The notes below the pieces were generated by a model. It did no database searches and had not been told where the DNA came from. It was given only the letters and a program-made list of their open reading frames with translations. Positions 1-8,970 of a DNA stretch of 64,000 bases are shown one piece after another; the stretch's first letter is position 1, and every line of letters begins with the position of its first letter. Made by a program: the position numbers and the translations under genes. Source of the stretch: [Clostridium] asparagiforme DSM 15981 (GTDB lineage Bacteria > Bacillota > Clostridia > Lachnospirales > Lachnospiraceae); assembly GCA_025149125.1 (NCBI GenBank), contig CP102272.1, forward strand, positions 1,674,001 through 1,738,000, read 5' to 3'.

Positions 1-469
1 AGAGCGTAGGGAAGCGGAAGAGCATACGGCGGAGGTGGAGCCTGTGGAGGTTGGCGGGCCGCCGGTGAGGCGGGAAAGCGTGAGCGCGAAAGTGCTGGGA
101 GCTGCCGCAGCGGGGCCCGGGCTGCCGGACGGAGCGGCGTCCGCTATGGAGCCCGTGGAACGTCAGGTCCGGGAGGGCTGGGGCGACAAGCTGTGGTGGG
201 TGCACTCGGAGGCGCTTTACACCACGCTGCTGTGTTACCACCGCACCGGCGAAACGCGGTTTTTAGAGTGGCACGAGAAGGTGTTTTCCTACACCTTCCG
301 GACATTCCCAAACCGCGACCCTGAGGTGCGGGAGTGGAAGCAGATTTGCAAGCGGGATGGAAGCCCTCAGGACAAGGTGGTGGCCCTTCCGGTGAAAGAC
401 CCCTTCCACATCACGCGGAATTTGATCCTGATTTTAGAATTGCTGGAAACGATGATTGAAACGGACTGA
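1..469 (+). CDS. AGE-family (N-acylglucosamine 2-epimerase-like) sugar epimerase, 3' part only
   Basis: The reading frame is already open at the first base, so the N-terminal barrel lies outside the window. The last 100 residues carry family hallmarks: a KLWWVHSEALY segment, then TGETRFLEWHEKV, YTFRTFPN and a closing VKDPFHITRNLILILELL. AGE enzymes are (alpha/alpha)6 barrels that epimerise or isomerise sugars in the cytosol; the substrate cannot be told from this fragment. About 45 residues just before KLWWVHSE are rich in Ala, Gly, Pro and Glu and look like a low-complexity insertion. A likely terminator follows 15 bases after the stop, so this gene ends its transcript. The family call is firm; the exact reaction is unknown. 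Confidence 0.85.
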   Translation, partial: ERREAEEHTAEVEPVEVGGPPVRRESVSAKVLGAAAAGPGLPDGAASAMEPVERQVREGWGDKLWWVHSEALYTTLLCYHRTGETRFLEWHEKVFSYTFRTFPNRDPEVREWKQICKRDGSPQDKVVALPVKDPFHITRNLILILELLETMIETD

Positions 470-484
470 GACGGAAGCGTGAGT

Positions 485-520
485 ATGCCCCGGCGCCGGA
501 AGCGGTGCCGGGGCATTTGG
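485..520 (+). terminator. Likely rho-independent terminator after the AGE gene
   Basis: A 10-bp perfect stem (ATGCCCCGGC at 485-494 pairing with GCCGGGGCAT at 507-516) is followed by TTTGG. The T-run is short, so strength is uncertain. Confidence 0.6.
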
Positions 521-651
521 GTGAATGGGCTGTATACTGGTATCATGTTTTGGAATCCTTCACGAGATTTCATGGACATTTGTATTTTTTTGTGTTATTA
601 TAAGAATAGTTACTATTATTGGAGATCGGAATAATCGGAAAGGAGAAGGGT

Positions 652-2139
652 ATGGCAGTTTATCGCTGTAGATTTTGTGGGTCAATGTATGATGAGGAGA
701 AGGAAGGTGTGCCGGTCGGCGAACTGAAGGTGTGCCCGGTATGCCGGGTGGCCGCGGATAAGCTGGTGAAGGTGGATGATATGGGGGATGCGGGCGAAAC
801 GGTATCGGGTGCTGCTGCGCCCGGAGCGGATGCGTCGCCGGAAGCCGGAACTGCCGCTGTGTCCGGGGCTGAGCCGGCACAAACGCCGTCCGCCCCGGCT
901 CCCGGCCCCTCCCCGGCCCCCGCCTACGACCCCGAGTACGCCAGGGTCAATACGGACAGCCGTTTCATGGATGATATCCACGAGATGGCGGTGAGCGGCA
1001 GGAGCATCATCGCGGCCATGGGAACCCGGATGCCCATGCCGGGCTGGGACGACATTCTGATCCTTGGCGCGCAGTTAAATCCGCCGCCTCTGGACGAGCA
1101 CGCGCCGGTGAGCACCAGAACCGTGATCGGGAAACACGCGAAACAGCCCATGGTGTTGGAACACCCCGTGTACATTTCCCATATGTCCTTTGGCGCGCTC
1201 TCCAAGGAGACCAAGGTGGCTCTGTCCCAGGGCAGCGCCATGGCCCGGACCGCCATGTGCTCCGGCGAGGGAGGGATTTTGCCCGAGGAGATGGACGCGG
1301 CCTACAAGTACATTTTCGAGTACGTCCCCAACCTCTACAGCGTCACGACGGAGAACCTGCGCCGGGCGGACGCCATCGAGATCAAAATCGGCCAGGGGAC
1401 CAAACCCGGCATGGGCGGCCACCTGCCCGGGAGCAAGGTGACGCCTGAGATCGCGGCCATCCGCAACAAGCCCCTTGGTCAGGACGTGATCAGCCCCTCC
1501 AAATTCCCGGGGATCGACACGAAGGAGGATTTGAAGGCGCTGGTGGACCGTCTCCGGGAGGAGTCCGGCGGAAGGCCCATCGGCATCAAGATTGCGGCGG
1601 GCCGCATCGAGCGGGATCTGGAATTCTGCGTGTTTGCGGAGCCGGACTTTGTGACCATCGACGGCCGCGGGGGAGCCACGGGGGCAAGCCCCAAGCTGAT
1701 CCGGGACGCCACCAGCGTGCCCACCATTTACGCCCTGCACCGGGCAAAGGCCTATTTAAACAAGGCGGGGAGCCCGATCCAGCTGGTGATCACCGGCGGC
1801 CTGCGGGTGAGCTCCGACTTCGCCAAGGCGCTGGCAATGGGCGCGGATGCCGTGGCCATCGCCTCCGCGGCTCTGATGGCCGCGGCCTGCCAGCAGTACC
1901 GGATCTGCGGCACCGGTATGTGCCCGGTGGGGGTGGCGACTCAGGATCCCCAGCTGCGCAAGCGGTTCCCACAGGAGGCGGCGGCTAAAAGGGTGGCCAA
2001 CTTCCTGAACGTGACGCTGGAAGAGTTAAAAACCTTTGCCAGGATAACCGGACATGAGGACGTTCACGGGCTCTGCGTGGAGGATCTTTGCACCGTCAGC
2101 CGGGAGATTTCAGAATTTACGGATATTCCCCACGCATGA
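652..2139 (+). CDS. Rubredoxin-domain / FMN-binding glutamate synthase-like protein
   Basis: A 495-residue protein. An ATG at 652 behind AAGGAGAAGGG is preferred over an in-frame TTG at 619. Residues 1-40 form a rubredoxin-like knuckle pair (C6-x2-C9 and C28-x2-C31). A Pro/Ala-rich linker of about 45 residues follows. The rest is the FMN-binding glutamate-synthase barrel, with the cluster motif C-x5-C-x4-CPVG near residue 430 (CQQYRICGTGMCPVG). There is no amidotransferase domain and no neighbouring NADPH-oxidising subunit. In the family this domain reduces 2-iminoglutarate using FMN and an iron-sulfur cluster; the fused rubredoxin suggests electrons come from a small redox carrier (inference). 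The true substrate in such stand-alone proteins is not settled. It appears to be a single-gene unit, since a new promoter follows. Confidence 0.85.
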   Translation: MAVYRCRFCGSMYDEEKEGVPVGELKVCPVCRVAADKLVKVDDMGDAGETVSGAAAPGADASPEAGTAAVSGAEPAQTPSAPAPGPSPAPAYDPEYARVNTDSRFMDDIHEMAVSGRSIIAAMGTRMPMPGWDDILILGAQLNPPPLDEHAPVSTRTVIGKHAKQPMVLEHPVYISHMSFGALSKETKVALSQGSAMARTAMCSGEGGILPEEMDAAYKYIFEYVPNLYSVTTENLRRADAIEIKIGQGTKPGMGGHLPGSKVTPEIAAIRNKPLGQDVISPSKFPGIDTKEDLKALVDRLREESGGRPIGIKIAAGRIERDLEFCVFAEPDFVTIDGRGGATGASPKLIRDATSVPTIYALHRAKAYLNKAGSPIQLVITGGLRVSSDFAKALAMGADAVAIASAALMAAACQQYRICGTGMCPVGVATQDPQLRKRFPQEAAAKRVANFLNVTLEELKTFARITGHEDVHGLCVEDLCTVSREISEFTDIPHA

Positions 2140-2201
2140 GGCGGGAGCGGAAGCACAGGACTTAATTATTTTCCAATTTTAACCGCCGATTCATTTTTGC
2201 C

Positions 2202-2230
2202 TTGACTTTTCCGACGTCTTGCGCTATTTT
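2202..2230 (+). promoter_or_regulatory. Promoter of the aspS-gatCAB operon
   Basis: TTGACT (2202-2207), a 17-base spacer, and TATTTT (2225-2230). The start point would be near 2237, at the beginning of the T-box leader. Confidence 0.75.
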
Positions 2231-2236
2231 AGATGG

Positions 2237-2584
2237 TATTAAATCAAACCGGCGAAGATGAGAGTCCGCGCCGGGGGAAAAGCTATGAAGGAGACTCTTG
2301 CCTGAGGAATGTAACAGGGAGGGGGCGTCACCGATTGAGAGCGCCGCCGCGCAGGACTGGGCGAAGGGAACACTCCGGAGCTGGTATGTCGAACCGAGGC
2401 CTGTTTTGCGCGCAGGGGCGTTGATAGTAGGCATACACGCTGCACACGTTACGTGCCAAGAGTGGGGAGCCGGTCAGCCGGAACCCAATGCGGGTGGTAC
2501 CGCGGGAATTCTTGAATGTTTGAAAAAACGCCAGGATCCCGTCCCGGAATACGATTTTGTATGTATTCCGGGGCGGGATTTTTT
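2237..2584 (+). promoter_or_regulatory. T-box riboswitch leader controlling aspS-gatCAB
   Basis: The diagnostic T-box sequence GGGTGGTACCGCGG lies at 2492-2505 and is followed by a strong terminator at 2536-2584. T-box leaders bind a specific uncharged tRNA by codon-anticodon pairing plus CCA-end pairing to TGGN, and let transcription continue when that tRNA is uncharged. Upstream stem I is unusual and I could not fold it with certainty. AAC followed by A at 2313-2316 (an Asn codon) is a candidate specifier, which would fit an operon that makes Asn-tRNA, but this is tentative. The downstream gene type makes Asn or Asp the likeliest effector. Confidence 0.88.
2536..2584 (+). terminator. T-box terminator hairpin
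   Basis: A stem of about 17 bp (ATCCCGTCCCGGAATAC at 2536-2552 with 2563-2579, one G-T pair) is followed by six T residues. It is the off-state structure that competes with the antiterminator formed by the T-box sequence. Confidence 0.9.
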
Positions 2585-2686
2585 GATGCGCGGGACGCCG
2601 CGCCGGACCCCGGGGGCCGCTTACAGCCCCACCCGGAATCCATACAGGAAACCAATCCACTTGTATGCAGAAATGAGGTAGACACT

Positions 2687-4018
2687 ATGGAATTCATCGA
2701 AGGAGTCAGAGAGAAAGCGGTAACGGAGATCCGGCAGATTATGTCCGGCGGCTGCGAGGGCAGGGAGGTCCGCGTAAACGGCGCCATCCACACCATCCGC
2801 AGCATGGGCGAGGTGGCCTTTGTGGTGCTGCGCAAGGCTGGTGGCCTGGTGCAGTGCGTGTACGAGGAAGGTCTGACCAATTTTGACATCCGGGACCTGA
2901 AAGAGGAATCCGCGGTGGAAGTAACCGGAACGGTGAAACGGGAGGAACGCGCGCCGGGAGGATTTGAGATCCGCTTAAAGGAGCTTCGGGTTTTGTCAAA
3001 GCCTGCGGCTCCGCTCCCCATTGCGGTGAGCAAATGGAAGCTGAACACATCCCTGGAGACCAAGCTGGCCCTGCGCCCCGTCTCCCTGCGCAACCTGCGG
3101 GAACGGGCAAAATTCAAGATTCAGGAGGGCATCGTCAGAGGCTTTCGGGACTACCTGCTGGGCCAGGGCTTCACGGAGATCCGCACCCCCAAGATCGTGG
3201 CCCGTGGCGCGGAGGGCGGCTCCAATGTCTTTAAGCTGGATTACTTCGGCAAGAAGGCGGAGCTGGGCCAGAGCCCGCAGTTTTATAAACAGACCATGGT
3301 GGGCGTCTACGACCGGGTGTTTGAGGCGGCTCCGGTGTTCCGGGCGGAGAAGCACAACACCACCCGCCATTTAAACGAGTACACCAGCCTGGATTTCGAG
3401 ATGGGCTATATCGACGGCTTTGAGGATATCATGGACATGGAGACCGGAATGCTTCAGTTTGTGATGGGGCTGTTGGGCCGGGAGTACAAAAAGGAGCTGG
3501 ATCTGCTGGGGGTAACCCTGCCCGACGTATCCAGAATCCCGGCGGTCCGGTTTGACCGGGCCAAGGAACTGGCCGCGGAAAAATACCACCGGAAAATCCG
3601 CAACCCCTACGACCTGGAGCCGGAGGAGGAGCTGCTCATCGGGCGGTATTTCAAGGAGGAGTACGGCAGCGACTTTGTGTTTGTGACCCATTATCCCTCC
3701 AAAAAGCGCCCCTTCTACGCTATGGACGATCCGGCGGACCCCAAGTATACCCTGAGCTTTGACCTGCTGTTCAAAGGGCTGGAGGTGACCACCGGCGGCC
3801 AGCGGATCCACGATTACGGGGAAATTCTCAGGAAAATGGAGAAGCGGGGCATGGACCCGGAGGACATTGCCTCCTATCTGATGATTTTCAAATACGGGAT
3901 GCCTCCCCACGGCGGACTGGGGATCGGCCTGGAACGGCTGACCATGCGCCTTCTGGACGAACAGAACGTCCGTGAGACCGCCTTATTCCCAAGGGATGTG
4001 ACGCGGCTGGAACCCTGA
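2687..4018 (+). CDS. aspS: Archaeal-type aspartyl-tRNA synthetase, probably non-discriminating Asp-tRNA(Asn) ligase
   Basis: A 443-residue class II synthetase. Start at ATG 2687 (GAGGTAG nearby); the open frame extending upstream lies in the leader and is discounted. An N-terminal OB-fold (about 15-115) binds the anticodon. Motif 2 is visible as PVFRAEKHNTTRHLNEY, with QSPQFYKQ before it, and motif 3 as GGLGIGLERL near the C-terminus. The short archaeal/eukaryal AspRS architecture lacks the bacterial GAD insert. With gatCAB directly downstream, the likely role is to load Asp on both tRNA(Asp) and tRNA(Asn), the latter then being amidated to Asn-tRNA. AsnRS belongs to the same subclass, but the sequence and context fit AspRS better. 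The T-box leader controls the operon. Confidence 0.88.
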   Translation: MEFIEGVREKAVTEIRQIMSGGCEGREVRVNGAIHTIRSMGEVAFVVLRKAGGLVQCVYEEGLTNFDIRDLKEESAVEVTGTVKREERAPGGFEIRLKELRVLSKPAAPLPIAVSKWKLNTSLETKLALRPVSLRNLRERAKFKIQEGIVRGFRDYLLGQGFTEIRTPKIVARGAEGGSNVFKLDYFGKKAELGQSPQFYKQTMVGVYDRVFEAAPVFRAEKHNTTRHLNEYTSLDFEMGYIDGFEDIMDMETGMLQFVMGLLGREYKKELDLLGVTLPDVSRIPAVRFDRAKELAAEKYHRKIRNPYDLEPEEELLIGRYFKEEYGSDFVFVTHYPSKKRPFYAMDDPADPKYTLSFDLLFKGLEVTTGGQRIHDYGEILRKMEKRGMDPEDIASYLMIFKYGMPPHGGLGIGLERLTMRLLDEQNVRETALFPRDVTRLEP

Positions 4019-4068
4019 CAGATTGAAACCTTATCCGAAAAATGATCAGACTGAGAGGAGATCCGATT

Positions 4069-4362
4069 ATGGCTAATAGAGTGGACGATACAACCATCGA
4101 GTATGTGGGGATTCTGGCAAAGCTGGAGCTGTCCGGGGAAGAACGTGAGGCGGCCAAACGGGATATGAGCCGCATGCTGGACTATGTTGACAAGTTAAAT
4201 GAACTGGACACGGAGGGCGTGGAGCCCATGTCCCATCTCTTTCCCGTGCACAATGTGTTCCGGGAGGACGAGGTGATAAATGCGGACAGCCGGAAGCAGA
4301 TTCTGGCCAACGCACCGGAACAGAAGGACGGCGCTTTCAAGGTGCCGAGGACCATAGAATAG
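4069..4362 (+). CDS. gatC: Asp-tRNA(Asn)/Glu-tRNA(Gln) amidotransferase subunit C
   Basis: A 97-residue protein of normal GatC length. Start at ATG 4069 behind GAGAGGAG; an earlier in-frame ATG at 4042 has no good ribosome site. The helical N-terminal part (residues 4-50, with LAKLELSGEEREAAKRDM) and the C-terminal tail (PMSHLFPVHNVFREDEV) are typical. GatC wraps around GatA and stabilises the GatCAB complex. It lies 50 bases after aspS and 12 bases before gatA, in one transcript. Confidence 0.93.
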   Translation: MANRVDDTTIEYVGILAKLELSGEEREAAKRDMSRMLDYVDKLNELDTEGVEPMSHLFPVHNVFREDEVINADSRKQILANAPEQKDGAFKVPRTIE

Positions 4363-4374
4363 GGGGAAAAAACC

Positions 4375-5874
4375 GTGAACCGTATATTGGATTTAACAGC
4401 CCTGGAACTGGGCAGACAGATAAGAGCCGGGGCGGTGAGCGTCCCGGAAGCGGTCCAGGCGGCCCTGGAGCGCATTGCACAGGTCGAGCCGGACCTGAAC
4501 GCCTTTGTCACCGTGGACGGCGACCGGGCCATGGAGCAGGCCGGGAGAGTCCAGCGCCGCATCGAGTCGGGAGAACTCACCGGCCCTCTGGCCGGAGTGC
4601 CGGTGGCGGTTAAGGATAATCTCTGCACCAAGGGTTTAAAGACCACGTGCAGTTCCAGAATACTGGAAAATTTTGTGCCCGCTTACACCGCACAGGCGGT
4701 GCGGAAACTGGAGGAGGCCGGGGCCGTGATTCTGGGTAAGACCAACATGGATGAGTTCGCCATGGGAAGCACCACGGAGACCTCGTATTTCGGCCAGACC
4801 CGTAACCCCTGGAATCGGGACCATGTGCCAGGCGGCTCCTCGGGCGGCTCCTGCGCGGCCGTGGCGGCGGGAGAGTGCTTTCTGGCCCTCGGCTCGGATA
4901 CCGGCGGCTCCATCCGCCAGCCCAGCTCCTTCTGCGGCGTGACCGGCATCAAACCCACCTACGGGACGGTGTCCCGCTGGGGCCTGATCGCCTACGGCTC
5001 TTCCTTAGACCAGGTGGGGCCGGTCGCCGGTAATATTTCGGACTGCGCCGCGGCTCTGGAGGCCATTTCCGGCCACGACCCCAGGGACAGTACCTCCATG
5101 GACCGGAAGGACTGCGATTTCACCGCCGCGCTTCAGGACGACATAAGGGGGCTGCGCGTTGGCCTGCCCCGGGATTATTTCGGCGAGGGCCTGGACCCGG
5201 AGGTGCAAAAGGCTGTGCTGGAGGCGGCGCAGACGCTGCGGGAAAAAGGCGCGTCTGTGGAGGAATTTGACCTGGGTCTGGTGGAATACGCCATTCCCGC
5301 TTACTATGTGATCGCCTCCGCGGAGGCCAGCTCCAACCTGTCCCGGTTCGACGGCGTGAAATACGGCTACCGCACCCCGGACTATGAGGATCTCCACGGC
5401 ATGTACAAGAGAACGCGCTCCGAGGGCTTCGGGCCGGAGGTCAAGCGGCGTATCATGCTTGGGTCCTTTGTGCTCAGCTCTGGCTACTACGACGCCTACT
5501 ATTTAAAAGCTCTGCGCACCAAGGCGCTGATCAAGGCGGAATTCGACAAGGCATTCAAACGTTTTGACGTGATTCTGGGGCCGACGGCGCCGGGCACTGC
5601 GCCGCTTTTGGGCAGTTCCCTGTCAGACCCGTTAAAAATGTATCTGGGCGACATTTACACCATCTCCGCCAACCTGGCGGGTCTGCCCGCCGTCAGCCTG
5701 CCCTGCGGCCTGGATTCCAAAGGGCTGCCCATCGGCGTGCAGCTGACCGGGGACTGCTTCAGGGAAAAGGAGATCATCCGCGCAGCCTACGCCTACGAGC
5801 GCACCAGAACCTGGGAAAAACCGGATTTGACGGCGGCGGGCACAGACGCCGCGGGAAAGGGGGAACGTATATGA
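4375..5874 (+). CDS. gatA: Asp-tRNA(Asn)/Glu-tRNA(Gln) amidotransferase subunit A (amidase)
   Basis: A 499-residue amidase-signature protein starting at GTG 4375 behind AGGGGGA. The catalytic Ser-cisSer-Lys triad is visible as K80 (VAVKDN), S155 (PGGSSGGS) and S179 (DTGGSIRQPSSFCG), close to the numbering of characterised GatA enzymes. It frees ammonia from glutamine (or asparagine), which passes to GatB to amidate the misacylated tRNA. It overlaps gatB by 4 bases (ATGA), consistent with translational coupling. All key residues are present and the length is normal. Confidence 0.95.
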   Translation: MNRILDLTALELGRQIRAGAVSVPEAVQAALERIAQVEPDLNAFVTVDGDRAMEQAGRVQRRIESGELTGPLAGVPVAVKDNLCTKGLKTTCSSRILENFVPAYTAQAVRKLEEAGAVILGKTNMDEFAMGSTTETSYFGQTRNPWNRDHVPGGSSGGSCAAVAAGECFLALGSDTGGSIRQPSSFCGVTGIKPTYGTVSRWGLIAYGSSLDQVGPVAGNISDCAAALEAISGHDPRDSTSMDRKDCDFTAALQDDIRGLRVGLPRDYFGEGLDPEVQKAVLEAAQTLREKGASVEEFDLGLVEYAIPAYYVIASAEASSNLSRFDGVKYGYRTPDYEDLHGMYKRTRSEGFGPEVKRRIMLGSFVLSSGYYDAYYLKALRTKALIKAEFDKAFKRFDVILGPTAPGTAPLLGSSLSDPLKMYLGDIYTISANLAGLPAVSLPCGLDSKGLPIGVQLTGDCFREKEIIRAAYAYERTRTWEKPDLTAAGTDAAGKGERI

Positions 5875-7316
5875 GCAAACAGTATGAGACCGTGATCGGT
5901 CTGGAGGTCCATGTGGAGCTGGCGACCAAGACGAAAATATTCTGCTCCTGCTCCACGGAGTTCGGCGGCGCGCCAAACACCCACACCTGCCCGGTGTGCA
6001 CCGGGATGCCCGGCTCCCTTCCGGTGTTAAACCGCCAGGTGGTGGAGTACGCCCTGGCCGTGGGCCTGGCGACCAACTGCCGGATCAACCAGTATTGCAA
6101 ATTTGACCGCAAAAACTATTTTTACCCGGATAACCCCCAGAACTATCAGATTTCCCAACTGTACCTGCCCATCTGCCACGACGGCTGGCTGGAGATCGAG
6201 ACGGAGTCCGGCGGCAGTAAAAAGGTGGGCATCCACGAGATCCACATGGAGGAGGACGCCGGAAAGCTGATCCACGACGAGTGGGAGGACTGTTCCCTGG
6301 TGGACTACAACCGCAGCGGCGTGCCTCTGATCGAGATCGTGTCCGAACCGGACATGCGAAACGCGGCCGAGGTCATCGCCTACCTGGAAAAGCTGCGCCT
6401 GATCATCCAGTACCTGGGCGCATCGGACTGTAAGCTCCAGGAGGGCTCCATGCGGGCGGATGTGAACCTGTCCGTGCGGGAGCTTGGGGCGCCGGAGTTC
6501 GGCACCCGCACGGAGATGAAAAACTTAAACTCCTTCAAGGCCATTGCCAGAGCCATCGAGGGGGAGCGGAAACGCCAGATCGAGCTGCTGGAGGAGGGCA
6601 GGGCCGTGGTTCAGGAGACCCGCCGCTGGGACGACAACAAGGAGAGCTCCAAGGCCATGCGCTCCAAGGAGGACGCAAAGGACTACCGGTATTTTCCGGA
6701 CCCGGACCTGCCGCCGGTGGTCATAAGCGATGAGTGGATCAGCCGGGTGAGGGCCAGACAGCCTCAGCTGCGGACGGAAAAGATTTCCTATTATATGGAA
6801 GCGTTCGGCCTGCCACGCTACGACGCGGAGCTGATCACCGGCTCCAAACGGATGGCGGATTTGTTTGAGGAGACGGCGGCGATCTGCGGCAGGCCCAAGG
6901 AGGTTTCCAACTGGCTGATGGTGGAGGCCATGAGGCTTTTGAAGGAACATGAAATGGATGCGGACCGGATGCAGTTTACCCCCGCCCACCTGGCGGCTCT
7001 GATTGGGCTTATGGAGCGGAATGTGATCAACCGGAATGTGGCCAAAACCGTGTTCGAGGAGGTCTTTTTAAATGACGTGGACCCGGAGCGGTATGTAAAG
7101 GAAAAGGGCCTCACAGTGGTCAGCGACGAGGGCGCTCTGCGGGCCGCGGTGGAAACGGTTCTGAAAGTCAACCCGCAGTCCGTTACGGACTACAGAAACG
7201 GCAAGGAGAAGGCCATGGGCTTTCTGGTGGGCCAGACCATGCGGGCCATGAAGGGAAAAGCCGATCCGGCTTTGGTCAACCGTCTGGTGCGGGAACTGCT
7301 GGGGGCTGCGGAATAG
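5871..7316 (+). CDS. gatB: Asp-tRNA(Asn)/Glu-tRNA(Gln) amidotransferase subunit B
   Basis: A 481-residue protein of normal GatB length. The N-terminal cradle domain starts YETVIGLEVHVEL, and a Cys pattern (CSCS...CPVC, residues about 25-44) matches the zinc-binding knuckle of the family. The C-terminal half is the helical and YqeY-like tail that contacts tRNA. GatB phosphorylates the misacylated Asp or Glu and transfers ammonia from GatA. The start ATG overlaps the gatA stop. It is the last gene of the T-box operon. Confidence 0.95.
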   Translation: MSKQYETVIGLEVHVELATKTKIFCSCSTEFGGAPNTHTCPVCTGMPGSLPVLNRQVVEYALAVGLATNCRINQYCKFDRKNYFYPDNPQNYQISQLYLPICHDGWLEIETESGGSKKVGIHEIHMEEDAGKLIHDEWEDCSLVDYNRSGVPLIEIVSEPDMRNAAEVIAYLEKLRLIIQYLGASDCKLQEGSMRADVNLSVRELGAPEFGTRTEMKNLNSFKAIARAIEGERKRQIELLEEGRAVVQETRRWDDNKESSKAMRSKEDAKDYRYFPDPDLPPVVISDEWISRVRARQPQLRTEKISYYMEAFGLPRYDAELITGSKRMADLFEETAAICGRPKEVSNWLMVEAMRLLKEHEMDADRMQFTPAHLAALIGLMERNVINRNVAKTVFEEVFLNDVDPERYVKEKGLTVVSDEGALRAAVETVLKVNPQSVTDYRNGKEKAMGFLVGQTMRAMKGKADPALVNRLVRELLGAAE

Positions 7317-7501
7317 CTGCGGCGCGGGAAACACCGGGGGACGCGCTCGCCTTGGACGGCTCCATTCCAGGCCGTGCCCGTCCCCTGGGTTTCACACCGT
7401 GCCGTGCCCGCCCCAGTCTGTGTCCGCCCGGCCATAAGCAAACGACAATGTATAAAATCAGCTTATAAGCCGTACTTTTATCAATATAAGAAAATTTTGT
7501 A
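7317..7501. other. Non-coding gap after gatB with one stem-loop
   Basis: I see no gene here. A nested stem-loop at 7336-7385 (GGGGACG with CGTCCCC, inner ACGGC with GCCGT) could end the gat transcript, although no T-run follows it. The A+T-rich part from 7441 leads into the promoter of the next gene. Confidence 0.5.
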
Positions 7502-7530
7502 TTGACGGACCAACCGGTTAGTGATATGCT
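7502..7530 (+). promoter_or_regulatory. Promoter of the aspartate aminotransferase gene
   Basis: TTGACG (7502-7507), a 17-base spacer, and TATGCT (7525-7530). The leader would be about 85 bases long. Confidence 0.6.
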
Positions 7531-7621
7531 TGGTTACAATGCAGGAAAGTGTAGATGGTGCGAGGACAAATGTCTGTACACCGGCAACAAAAATGGAAGA
7601 GATGATCATGAGGAGGAAATT

Positions 7622-8911
7622 ATGAAGCCATATGCGGAGATGACCAAAGAAGAATTGATTGCGCTGCGCAAGGAACTGAAAGCCCAGTACCGCGAGATGC
7701 AGGGAAAGGATCTGAGGCTGGATATGTCCAGAGGCAAGCCCAGCGTGGAGCAGCTGGACTTATCCATGGGAATGATGGATGTGCTGAGCAGCAATGACGA
7801 CCTGACCTGCGAGGACGGCACGGACTGCCGCAACTACGGCGTTCTGACCGGTATCGACGAGGCCAAGGAGCTTCTGGCCGATATGATGGAAGTCAACCCC
7901 GATCTGATCATCATTTACGGCAACTCCAGCCTGAACGTGATGTACGACACCGTGTCCCGCTCCATGACCCACGGCGTCATGGGAAACACCCCCTGGTGCA
8001 AGCTGGATAAGGTGAAATTTCTCTGCCCCGTTCCCGGATATGACCGGCATTTTGCCATCACCGAGTATTTCGGAATTGAGATGATCAACGTGCCCATGAC
8101 TAAGGATGGCCCGGATATGGATATGGTGGAGGAGCTGGTCTCCACGGATTCCGCCATCAAGGGAATCTGGTGCGTGCCCAAATACTCCAATCCCCAGGGG
8201 TATTCCTACTCCGACGAGACGGTGCGCCGTTTTGCCCGCCTGAAACCGGCGGCCCCGGATTTCAGGATTTACTGGGATAACGCCTACGGCGTGCACCACT
8301 TATACGACCACGACCAGGATCATCTGATCGAGATTCTGGCGGAGTGCAAGCGCGCGGGGAATCCAGACCTGGTGTACAAATTTGCCTCCACCTCCAAGAT
8401 CAGCTTCCCGGGTTCCGGAATCGCCTGCATCGCGGCTTCCTTAAACAACCTGGAGGACATCAAGCGCCAGCTGAAGTTCCAGACCATCGGACACGACAAG
8501 GTGAACCAGCTGCGCCACGTTCGTTTCTTCAGGAATATCCACGGCATGGTGGAGCATATGCGCAGGCACGCGGACATCATCCGCCCGAAATTTGAGGCTG
8601 TGGAGGAGATTCTGGAGCGGGAGCTGGGCGGCCTGGGAATCGGCGAGTGGACCATGCCCAAGGGCGGCTACTTCATCTCCTTCGACTCCCTGGACGGCTG
8701 TGCAAAGGAGATTGTGGCCAGATGTAAAAAGGCCGGCGTGGTGATGACCGGAGCGGGCGCCACCTACCCCTACGGCAAGGACCCCGACGACCGCAACATC
8801 CGCATCGCGCCCACCTATCCGCCTTTAGGCGACCTGATCACCGCCACCGAGCTGTTCTCGCTGTGCGTGAAGCTGACCAGCGTGGAAAAACTGTTAAAAA
8901 CCATGGATTGA
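7622..8911 (+). CDS. Aspartate aminotransferase-type PLP enzyme (class I, MocR-like Asp aminotransferase subgroup)
   Basis: A 429-residue fold-type I PLP protein. ATG 7622 follows a good GAGGAGG site; the frame extension upstream to 7502 overlaps the promoter and is rejected. Family segments include LDMSRGKPS near residue 37, GIWCVPKYSNPQGYSYSD, IYWDNAYGVHHL and the lysine segment FASTSKISFPGSGIACIA, where the Lys should hold PLP. The subgroup interconverts aspartate and oxaloacetate with glutamate/2-oxoglutarate. It sits after a synthetase/amidotransferase operon that consumes aspartate, a plausible link, but it has its own promoter and terminator. Substrate assignment is from family resemblance only. 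Confidence 0.85.
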   Translation: MKPYAEMTKEELIALRKELKAQYREMQGKDLRLDMSRGKPSVEQLDLSMGMMDVLSSNDDLTCEDGTDCRNYGVLTGIDEAKELLADMMEVNPDLIIIYGNSSLNVMYDTVSRSMTHGVMGNTPWCKLDKVKFLCPVPGYDRHFAITEYFGIEMINVPMTKDGPDMDMVEELVSTDSAIKGIWCVPKYSNPQGYSYSDETVRRFARLKPAAPDFRIYWDNAYGVHHLYDHDQDHLIEILAECKRAGNPDLVYKFASTSKISFPGSGIACIAASLNNLEDIKRQLKFQTIGHDKVNQLRHVRFFRNIHGMVEHMRRHADIIRPKFEAVEEILERELGGLGIGEWTMPKGGYFISFDSLDGCAKEIVARCKKAGVVMTGAGATYPYGKDPDDRNIRIAPTYPPLGDLITATELFSLCVKLTSVEKLLKTMD

Positions 8912-8970
8912 GATCGCCTTTTCAGGAAAATGATTCAAGTGTAAAAGAAACGTCTTCTTCAGATAATGAT

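Noticed and set aside
2516..2686. N-terminal extension of the AspRS frame
   Set aside because: It overlaps the T-box terminator; ATG 2687 gives the normal family length.
7336..7385. Relation between this stem-loop and the 55172 inverted repeat (both contain CCAGGCCGTG)
   Set aside because: Only ten bases match and the surroundings differ, so chance is the simplest reading.
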